Assembly (NCBI GenBank): GCA_003694775.1
Contig: RFJV01000048.1
Coordinates: forward strand, 1 to 14,766
Direction of reading: 5' to 3'
DNA: 14,766 nt
From: Chloroflexota bacterium
GTDB taxonomy: Bacteria > Chloroflexota > Anaerolineae > 4572-78 > J111
The notes under the pieces are model-generated. The model saw only the letters and a program-made list of their open reading frames with translations. It was not told the DNA's origin and searched no databases. The position numbers and the translations under genes were made by a program. Of the stretch, positions 6,996-12,679 are shown piece after piece; position 1 is the first letter of the stretch, and each line of letters starts with the position of its first letter.

Positions 6996-7078
6996 TTCTT
7001 CTGCCGGAGAGCAGAACAGCCGGGTAGCAAGGTATCTTCTTATTCCTCTTGTTACTCGTTGCTTCCAGACGGCTCCCG

Positions 7079-7092
7079 GCAGTTTGAACTGC
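7079..7092. repeat. Small dyad upstream of the sigma factor gene
   Basis: GCAGTT and AACTGC flank TG, 29 bases before the start codon. The string TTTGAACTGC within it also occurs at 6836-6845, just upstream of the divergent flavoprotein gene. It may be a shared regulator site or chance. Confidence 0.35.
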
Positions 7093-7120
7093 GTAAATCC
7101 TGCTTAATATCCGAGGCGCA

Positions 7121-7735
7121 ATGACTCAGGAAGAACAGGCCCTGGTGCAGGCCCTGCACCGCGGCGACCGGTATGCCTGCCAGGAGCTGGTCGAAAAATA
7201 CGCCGGCAAAATCTATAACGTGGCCCTGCGCCTGACCGGACACCCCCAGGAAGCCGAAGAAGTGCTCCAGGAAACCTTCATCAATGCCTGCCAGGGGGTA
7301 GAAAAGTTTGAGGGGCGCTCCAGTCTGGGGACGTGGCTGTACCGCATTGCCGCCAACAACGGCCTGATGCGGTTGCGCAAAAAGGAAGCCCCCACCGTCC
7401 CCCTGGAAACCGCTCCCGACCCGGATGTACCCACCGAGTTCTGGCCGCGACAGCTTCAGGATTGGGCCTGGGAGCCGGAGCAGGTCGCCCTGACCGATGA
7501 ACTGCGCCAGGTGATGGAAGAAGCCGTCCAGAAACTGCCAGAACCTCTGCGGATGGCCTTTATCCTGCGCGATATCGAGGGGTTATCCACGCGCGAAGCC
7601 GCGGAAGCTTTGGAAATTTCGCCCGGAAACCTGAAAGTCCGCCTGCACCGCGCCCGGCTCCTGCTTCGCGAGGAGCTGGCAAGCTATTTTCACGACCACC
7701 CCAACGGAGGACAGTCCCGTGGTACAGCACACTGA
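7121..7735 (+). CDS. ECF-type RNA polymerase sigma factor (sigma-70 family)
   Basis: A 204-residue two-domain sigma factor of the extracytoplasmic function class. Region 2 spans about residues 15-90, with the typical run ARLTGHP-type helix (ALRLTGHPQEAEEVLQETF), then SLGTWLYRIAANNGLMRLRKK, which binds the -10 element. A linker of about 40 residues rich in Pro follows. Region 4 spans about 135-190: VQKLPEPLRMAFILRDIEGLSTREAAEALEI, SPGNLKVRLHRARLLLREEL, the -35-binding helix-turn-helix. Length is normal. The ATG at 7121 has GAGG about 5 bases before it. The 3' end overlaps the anti-sigma gene by 17 bases, so the two are translationally coupled. Its target promoters cannot be read from the window with certainty; the neighbouring hydrogenase is a possible target. 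Confidence 0.95.
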   Translation: MTQEEQALVQALHRGDRYACQELVEKYAGKIYNVALRLTGHPQEAEEVLQETFINACQGVEKFEGRSSLGTWLYRIAANNGLMRLRKKEAPTVPLETAPDPDVPTEFWPRQLQDWAWEPEQVALTDELRQVMEEAVQKLPEPLRMAFILRDIEGLSTREAAEALEISPGNLKVRLHRARLLLREELASYFHDHPNGGQSRGTAH

Positions 7736-7997
7736 CCCGCATGCGCCGCACTCGCCCCAATGCCAGGCCCTGCTGGAACAGCTTGGCGACTACATCGACG
7801 GCGAACTGGAAGCCTCGCTCTGCGCCCAACTGGAAGCGCACCTGTCCTCCTGCCGCGACTGCCGGGTGCTGGTCGACACGACCCGCAAGACCGTGCTCCT
7901 GTACCGCCAGCACCGCCGCGAAAGCGAAATCCCCCTCCCCCCCGACATCACCACCCGCCTCTGGCAGGCCCTCCAGGACAACGGATGCGTCGAATAA
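7719..7997 (+). CDS. Soluble zinc anti-sigma factor (zf-HC2/ZAS type)
   Basis: A 92-residue protein with the anti-sigma zinc signature C15...H41-x3-C45-x2-C48 (HLSSCRDC). In ZAS proteins these residues bind zinc and, in redox-sensing members such as RsrA, lose it when the cysteines oxidise, which releases the sigma factor. The predicted helix before the motif (LLEQLGDYIDGELEASLCAQLEAHL) is typical. There is no transmembrane helix, so it acts in the cytoplasm. The start is GTG at 7719, with GGAGG 8 bases before it, inside the end of the sigma gene. Its redox role is inferred from the family. A weak hairpin (8004-8019) follows the stop, without a convincing T-run. Confidence 0.9.
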   Translation: MVQHTDPHAPHSPQCQALLEQLGDYIDGELEASLCAQLEAHLSSCRDCRVLVDTTRKTVLLYRQHRRESEIPLPPDITTRLWQALQDNGCVE

Positions 7998-8049
7998 GGC
8001 GCGGGAAGTCGCCGCTTCCTTACCCCCTGACTACCCCAATATCAAGTGT

Positions 8050-8082
8050 CATTTGTCACAATTTTTTACTGACATTTGTCAC
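8050..8082 (+). repeat. Tandem direct repeat CATTTGTCAC, probable operator pair
   Basis: CATTTGTCAC occurs at 8050-8059 and 8073-8082, each followed by one variable base and ATTTTTT. The spacing is 23 bases, about two helical turns, so two bound proteins would face the same side. The second copy sits in a dyad, TGACA-TT-TGTCA (8070-8081). The form GTG/TGA-N6-TCAC resembles half-matched CRP/FNR-type sites. The repeats lie just upstream of the extended -10 promoter of the hydrogenase leader. Regulator identity is unknown. Confidence 0.6.
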
Positions 8083-8102
8083 TATTTTTTTTGAACCATC
8101 TT

Positions 8103-8111
8103 TGTTATACT
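8103..8111 (+). promoter_or_regulatory. Extended -10 promoter of the hydrogenase leader
   Basis: TG-T-TATACT is an extended -10 box. No good -35 lies 17 bases upstream, but the 60 bases before it are very A/T-rich and hold the tandem repeats. Such a promoter commonly depends on an activator. Transcription would start near 8118. Confidence 0.55.
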
Positions 8112-8117
8112 GAACTT

Positions 8118-8391
8118 GTATAAGCACCGGTGATATGATTGCATCAACTGTTCTTATCATCGGGCCGAGATTACCCTGTCCGTACCCGGTCGGGGTGCGG
8201 CACACCGGAAGGCGCCGTTAAGGGGTCCCCGGCGTGTGCCGTACCTTCCGGCTGGACATCTCTCTGTCGCGAACAATCCGTCCCCACTAACTGAAAAACC
8301 GGCGCAGTCAGCCGGATAGTTTGCCATGCTCGAAAAGCCATCCAGGAAAGGATACCGGGATGCAGATTTTTCCAGCGTTGCCAGAAAGAAT
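8118..8391 (+). ncRNA. Structured RNA leader upstream of the hydrogenase operon, unknown class
   Basis: The stretch 7998-8466 has no plausible gene. It can fold extensively: GAGA/TCTC and TGTCC/GGACA close an outer stem (8167-8181 with 8254-8262). Inside it a 12-bp stem (8194-8205 with 8234-8245) competes with an 8-bp stem (8205-8212 with 8244-8251). A separate hairpin CCGGC/GCCGG lies at 8299-8315. A terminator follows. The order promoter, folded leader, terminator, ribosome site, gene is that of a riboswitch or attenuator; a stand-alone small RNA ending at the terminator is the alternative. I compared it by eye with TPP, cobalamin, c-di-GMP, SRP, 6S, RNase P and tmRNA signatures and found no convincing match. 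Confidence 0.5.
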
Positions 8392-8423
8392 CGCCGCCTG
8401 AACAGGGCGGCGTTTCCTTTTTG
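8392..8423 (+). terminator. Intrinsic terminator just before the hydrogenase genes
   Basis: CGCCGCC (8392-8398) pairs with GGCGGCG (8406-8412) around a 7-base loop. TTTCCTTTTT follows. The stop signal lies only 28 bases before the Shine-Dalgarno of the small-subunit gene, with no room for a second promoter of clear quality. Read-through must therefore be conditional or partial. Confidence 0.8.
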
Positions 8424-8466
8424 ATTGCGAATAAAATCACAAAAAGCATTGAAAGGGGGTCATTTT

Positions 8467-9570
8467 ATGCGGCCAACAAAAACCGACAACCTGGGTACCA
8501 TTCTTTCCCGCAAGGGCGTATCGCGGCGAGACTTCCTGAAGTTCTGCGCCGCCATGACGGCCGTCCTGGCCCTGCCGGCCCGCTACACCGACCGGGTGGC
8601 CGCGGCAGTAGCCGAGGCCAAAAAACCGGTGCTGGTCTGGCTGGAGTTCCAGGACTGCGCCGGCAACACCGAATCGCTCCTGCGGGCCAGCAGTCCATCC
8701 GTCGCCGAAATCGTTCTGGACATCCTGTCGCTGGACTACCACGAAACCGTGATGGCCGCGGCCGGTCACCAGGCTGAAGAAGCCCTGCAGATGGCAACCG
8801 CGGAACCCGGCACCTACCTGACCGTGGTTGAAGGCTCCATTCCGACCAAGGATGGCGGCATCTACTGCACGGTCGGGGGGCGGACGGCCCTGGATATTGC
8901 CCGCGAGGTGTGCGGCAACGCCCTGGCGACCATCACCTGCGGCACCTGCTCCGCCTTTGGCGGCATCCCCGCGGCCGCACCCAATCCCACCGGCGCGGTC
9001 GGCGTGCAGGATGCCGTACCGGGCATTACCGTCATCAACCTGCCCGGCTGTCCGATGAACGTGGTCAACCTGACTGCCACCGTGGTCCACTACCTGACCT
9101 TTGGCGAACTGCCCGCCACCGACCAGTTCAACCGCCCGCTGTTTGCCTACGGCTCCCGCATCCACGACGACTGCGAACGCCGCGCCCACTTCGACGCCGG
9201 CCAGTTTGTGGAAGAATGGGGCGACGAGGGCCACCGGGCCGGCTGGTGTCTGTACAAGATGGGTTGCAAAGGCCCGGCCACCTTCCACAACTGCGCCCTG
9301 GTCGGCTGGAACGACCAGACAAGCTGGCCTATCGGGGCCGGTCACGGCTGTGTTGGCTGTTCCGAGCCGAATTTCTGGGATACGATGACCCCCATCTACG
9401 GGCGACTGCCCCGCGTGCCCGGCTTTGGCATTGAAGCCACCGCCGACAAAATCGGTCTGGGCATTGCCGCCGCGGTGGGCGGCGCATTTGCCGTACACGG
9501 GGTGGCCTCGGCTATCCGGGCCAAAGCCCAACCCCTGCCCAAAACCCAAGCTCACGTGGAGGAGGACTGA
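8467..9570 (+). CDS. hyaA: [NiFe]-hydrogenase small subunit, Tat-exported, atypical proximal cluster
   Basis: A 367-residue group 1 (membrane-bound uptake type) hydrogenase small subunit that carries electrons from the active site to cytochrome b. A Tat signal SRRDFLKF (19-26) and hydrophobic stretch direct folded export. Cluster ligands: distal H233, C236, C261, C267; medial C276, C295, C298; proximal C64, C161, C195. The fourth proximal ligand, normally the second Cys of CxGC, is Asn67 (motif DCAGNTES, codon AAC). The extra cysteines of O2-tolerant [4Fe-3S] enzymes are absent at their usual places, although there is an additional C158 in ITCGTC. A C-terminal hydrophobic helix (about 330-352) anchors the protein. 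ATG at 8467 is preceded by AAAGGGGG, 7 bases away. The large-subunit gene follows after 3 bases. Confidence 0.95.
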   Translation: MRPTKTDNLGTILSRKGVSRRDFLKFCAAMTAVLALPARYTDRVAAAVAEAKKPVLVWLEFQDCAGNTESLLRASSPSVAEIVLDILSLDYHETVMAAAGHQAEEALQMATAEPGTYLTVVEGSIPTKDGGIYCTVGGRTALDIAREVCGNALATITCGTCSAFGGIPAAAPNPTGAVGVQDAVPGITVINLPGCPMNVVNLTATVVHYLTFGELPATDQFNRPLFAYGSRIHDDCERRAHFDAGQFVEEWGDEGHRAGWCLYKMGCKGPATFHNCALVGWNDQTSWPIGAGHGCVGCSEPNFWDTMTPIYGRLPRVPGFGIEATADKIGLGIAAAVGGAFAVHGVASAIRAKAQPLPKTQAHVEED

Positions 9571-9573
9571 CCA

Positions 9574-11304
9574 ATGGCAAAAATTGCTGTTGACCCCATT
9601 ACCCGTATCGAAGGCCACCTGCGCATCGAGGCCGAAGTAGACGGCGGAAAAGTGACCCAGGCCTGGAGCTCCAGCACTATGTGGCGCGGCATCGAAATTA
9701 TCCTCCAGGGCCGCGACCCGCGCGATGCCTGGTACTTTACCCAACGTATCTGCGGTGTCTGAACGACCGTACACTCGGTCAGCTCCGTGCGAGCTGTAGA
9801 AAATGCCCTGGGAATTGAAATCCCCCTCAACGCGGTCATCATCCGCAACCTGATTGAAGCCGCCCTGTACATGCAGGACCACACCGTTCACTTCTACCAC
9901 CTGCATGCCCTGGACTGGGTAGACATCGTCAGCGCCCTGCAGGCCGACCCCAAGGCCACCGCCGACCTGGCCCAATCCATCTCCGACTGGCCCAACTCCA
10001 GCGCCGACCACTTTGCCGGTGTTCAGCAGAAGCTCAAGGCTTTTGTGGAGGCCGGACAGCTTGGCCCCTTCAACAACGCCTACTGGGGACATCCGGCCTA
10101 CAAACTGCCCCCGGAAGCCAACCTGATGGCCGTGGCCCATTACCTGGAAGCCCTGGACTGGCAGAGAGAAATCATCCGCATCCACGCCATTCTGGGCGGC
10201 AAAAACCCGCACCTGCAAACTTACCTGGTCGGCGGTATGGCTGTGGCCCTGGACCCCAACAGCCCCGCGGCCATCAACGCCGAGCGCATCGCCCTTCTGC
10301 AGAGCCTGTTCAAAAAGGCCAAAGATTTTGTGGAAAAAGTGTATATTCCCGACCTGCTGGCCGTAGCCTCCTTCTACAAAGAGTGGGCCGGCCTGGGTGA
10401 AGGGCTGGGCAACTTCCTGGCCTACGGCGACTTCCCCCTCGGCGTGGGCGACCCCGGCCTGAAGCCGGAACTGCTGTTCCTGCCCCGCGGCCTGATTTTG
10501 AACCGCGACCTGAGCACCGTTCACCCGGTGGAGCACACCAAAGTGGCCGAATATGTCACCCACTCCTGGTACGAGTACAGCGGCGGCAACGGCAAGTCTC
10601 TGCATCCCTGGGACGGCGAAACCAAACCCAACTACACCGGCCCCCAGCCGCCTTACCAGTTCCTGGAAACAGACAGCAAATACAGTTGGCTCAAATCCCC
10701 GCGCTACGACGACCATGCCGTGGAAGTTGGCCCGCTGGCCCGGATGCTGGTGGCCTACGCCTCGCCCAACGCGCCCAGCCACGCCCGCGTCAAGGAGCTG
10801 GTCGACATGGTGCTGGGCAAGCTGGGAGTCGGCCCGGAAGCCCTGTTCTCCACATTGGGGCGAACCGCGGCCCGCGGCATCGAAACCCTGCTCATCGCCG
10901 AGGCCAGCCAGCAGTGGCTGGAAGACCTGAAAGCCAACATCGCCCGCGGCGACCTGCGCACCCACAACGGCGAACGTTGGGAGCCGTCCTCGTGGCCCGA
11001 CACGGCCAAAGGTTTTGGCTGGACCGAAGCCCCGCGCGGCGCCCTGGGCCATTGGGTGACCATCGAAAACGGGCACATCAAGCATTACCAGTGTGTCGTC
11101 CCCAGCACCTGGAACGCCGGCCCCCGCGACGGCAACGGACAGCCCGGCGCGTATGAGGCCGCCCTGGTCGGCACCCCCGTCGCCGACCCGGAGAAGCCGC
11201 TGGAAATCCTGCGCACCGTCCACTCGTTTGACCCCTGCATGGCCTGCGCGGCCCATATTGTCGACGCCACCGGGCAGGAAATCACCCGCATCCAGGTGAG
11301 ATAG
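9574..11304 (+). CDS. hyaB: [NiFe]-hydrogenase large subunit with in-frame UGA, probable selenoprotein
   Basis: A 576-residue catalytic large subunit if the UGA at 9760-9762 is read through. The N-terminus has DPITRIEGH and [19 protein letters not shown]. The first nickel motif reads RIC60-G-V-U63-TTVH, with UGA where C63 belongs. The second motif is DPC555-MAC558-AAH561, both cysteines intact. Frame and conservation continue without a break ([16 protein letters not shown] follows). In known enzymes the residue at U63 bridges Ni and Fe. The 15 residues after H561 should be cut off by the maturation protease. TGA is an ordinary stop in at least six neighbouring genes, so the code is not reassigned. 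The alternatives are a Cys-to-stop mutation or a base-calling error. Start: ATG at 9574 with GGAGGAGG (9558-9565) upstream. Confidence 0.9.
9780..9796 (+). promoter_or_regulatory. Candidate bacterial SECIS hairpin
   Basis: CAGCTC (9780-9785) pairs perfectly with GAGCTG (9791-9796) around the 5-base loop CGUGC. The loop begins 23 bases after the UGA, inside the 16-37 base window used for bacterial SECIS elements. It has a G within its first two bases and a stem of 6 bp. A second small hairpin, GACCG/CGGTC (9765-9780), stacks just before it. Function is inferred. Confidence 0.6.
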
Positions 11305-11322
11305 ACCGGAAAGGAGCAGACC

Positions 11323-12042
11323 ATGACCACAACCACGGCCCACGAAAAATTCAGAGAAGAAGTAACCGGTCGGGTGTATGTGTGGGAAATTCCGGTGCGG
11401 CTGACCCACTGGGTCAACGTGGCCTGCATCGTGATTCTGTCCTTTACCGGCTACTACATCGGCAATCCGTACATCCGCGTCAGCCCGCGCGAAATTTACG
11501 GCGGCTACTTTATGGGCCTGATGCGCTTCATCCATTTTGTGACCGCCTATGTATTTGTTGCCAGCATTGCCGTGCGGACATACTGGGCCTTTATCGGCGG
11601 GAACCGCTGGGCAAGCTGGCGGGCGCTGGTCCCCTTCCTGACTCCGGAGGGCCGGGGCAAGCTGAAGCATGCCCTGCAGTACTACCTGTTCCTGCGCCGG
11701 GACCCGCCCACTGTGCTGGGGCACAACGCCCTGGCCGGCTTTACCTATGCCTGGATTGTGTTCCTGTACTTTGTGCAAATCATTACCGGCTTTGCCCTGT
11801 ATGCCCAGTCCCATCCCGGCGGCTTCTGGTGGACCCTCACCGGCTGGATATTCCTGTTCATCAGCAACCAGTACCTGCGCCTGATTCATCATCTGGTGAT
11901 GTGGCTGTTGATTGCCTTTGCCCTGCACCACGTATACAGCGCCTTCCTGGTAGACGCGGAAGAGGCAAACGGTCTGATGAGCAGTATTTTCAGCGGATGG
12001 AAGTTCATCGTCCCGGAAAAGGAAGAGGAAGTGGAGAAATAG
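11323..12042 (+). CDS. hyaC: Ni/Fe-hydrogenase b-type cytochrome subunit
   Basis: A 239-residue membrane cytochrome b that anchors the hydrogenase heterodimer and passes its electrons to the quinone pool. It is the HyaC/HupC-type partner of group 1 enzymes. Four hydrophobic helices are visible (about 28-48, 64-88, 138-160 and 186-210). Candidate haem ligands are H29 (RLTHW), H71 (RFIHF), H189 or H190 (RLIHHLVMW) and H202 or H203 (LHHVYSAF). The N-terminal VYVWEIPVRLTHWVN and the IHHLVMW block are typical of the family. The start ATG at 11323 is preceded by AAGGAG, 18 bases after the large-subunit stop. The C-terminus is charged (KEEEVEK) and overlaps no gene; the protease gene starts one base after the stop. 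Confidence 0.95.
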   Translation: MTTTTAHEKFREEVTGRVYVWEIPVRLTHWVNVACIVILSFTGYYIGNPYIRVSPREIYGGYFMGLMRFIHFVTAYVFVASIAVRTYWAFIGGNRWASWRALVPFLTPEGRGKLKHALQYYLFLRRDPPTVLGHNALAGFTYAWIVFLYFVQIITGFALYAQSHPGGFWWTLTGWIFLFISNQYLRLIHHLVMWLLIAFALHHVYSAFLVDAEEANGLMSSIFSGWKFIVPEKEEEVEK

Positions 12043-12043
12043 C

Positions 12044-12532
12044 ATGCCCCGCGCCCTGGTACTTGGAGTGGGAAATATCCTGATGCAGGACGAAGGCGTG
12101 GGCGTCCGGGTGGTGGAATGGCTTCAGAGCCGCTACCGCGCCGCCAATGTGACCCTGCTGGACGGCGGCACAATGGGGCTGGACCTGCTCCACTACCTGC
12201 CCGAAACCGACCATCTGCTCATCATCGACGCGGTAAACTCCGGCGCCTCGCCCGGCGACCTGACCGTTCTCACCGGCAAGGATGTGCCGGCCTTCCTGGG
12301 GACAAAAATTTCCCCCCACCAGATAGGGGTTACAGACCTGCTGGCAACGGCCCAACTGATGGGCTATACCCCGCCGGAGGTCGTCATTCTGGGCGTCCAG
12401 CCGCGGTCGATGCAGGTCGGCCTGGAGATGTCGCCCGAAGTTGAGGCCGCGGTAGAAAGGCTGGGGCAAATGGCCCTGCACCAGCTAGAGCAGTGGGGCT
12501 ACCACCCGGTTCCCCTCCCCGCGCCCCACTGA
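12044..12532 (+). CDS. hyaD: Hydrogenase maturation endopeptidase (HyaD/HybD, peptidase M52)
   Basis: A 162-residue M52 endopeptidase that removes the C-terminal tail of the large subunit after nickel insertion. The N-terminal LVLGVGNILMQDEGVG is the family signature. The nickel-sensing ligands known from E. coli HybD (E16, D62, H93) correspond to E17, D62 (IIDAV) and H92 (SPHQIG). Length is normal. It is the last gene of the operon and starts one base after the cytochrome stop, with AGTGGAG upstream. Its presence shows that the large subunit beside it is expected to be matured, which argues against that gene being a dead, UGA-interrupted relic. How it recognises a selenium-containing active site is open. 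Confidence 0.95.
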   Translation: MPRALVLGVGNILMQDEGVGVRVVEWLQSRYRAANVTLLDGGTMGLDLLHYLPETDHLLIIDAVNSGASPGDLTVLTGKDVPAFLGTKISPHQIGVTDLLATAQLMGYTPPEVVILGVQPRSMQVGLEMSPEVEAAVERLGQMALHQLEQWGYHPVPLPAPH

Positions 12533-12559
12533 CCGCGTGCCGGAGAGAAACACCTTCCC

Positions 12560-12600
12560 TGCCGGGGCGGCGCATGCGCCGCCCCGGCAAATTTTATTTC
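12560..12600 (+). terminator. Terminator of the hydrogenase operon (perfect 30-base palindrome)
   Basis: Bases 12560-12589 form a perfect GC-rich palindrome centred on GCATGC. AATTTTATTTC follows. The stem could be up to about 13 bp with a small loop. The short, interrupted T-run is less than ideal but the stem is very strong. It separates the hydrogenase genes from the flavoprotein pair. Confidence 0.82.
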
Positions 12601-12651
12601 ACTGCCCAACGGGAGCAGATAGCCCTTCCCCCCAAAATACAGGATTTGAGG

Positions 12652-12657
12652 TATAAT
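12652..12657 (+). promoter_or_regulatory. -10 box of the flavoprotein pair
   Basis: TATAAT lies 22 bases before the ATG at 12680. No recognisable -35 box stands 16-18 bases upstream, so an activator or an alternative sigma factor may be needed. Confidence 0.45.
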
Positions 12658-12679
12658 ATCCCCTATCAGGGGGGCATCA

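Noticed and set aside
8161..8215. TPP riboswitch-like string (GCCGAGATTACCC...ACCCGGTCGGGGT)
   Set aside because: It resembles parts of the Thi-box, but the conserved CTGATGA-type core and the closing GCG-x-AGGGA element are absent, and a hydrogenase is not an expected target.
8467..9570. Small subunit of the O2-tolerant type with a [4Fe-3S] proximal cluster
   Set aside because: The two supernumerary cysteines are missing at their usual places: the first block is DCAGN and the second ends AFGG. C158 alone does not match that pattern.
9574..9762. Annotation of the large subunit as a truncated 62-residue gene plus a separate downstream gene (9787-11304), i.e. a pseudogene
   Set aside because: The stop falls exactly on a catalytic cysteine codon, frame and conservation are kept on both sides, a SECIS-like hairpin follows, and the operon partners and maturation protease are intact.
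8437..12045. Antisense open frame of about 1,200 codons across the whole hydrogenase operon
   Set aside because: It mirrors the codon bias of the genes on the other strand (G/C at third positions leaves few antisense stops). It has no family motifs, is full of low-complexity Gly/Val/Gln runs and lacks a ribosome site.
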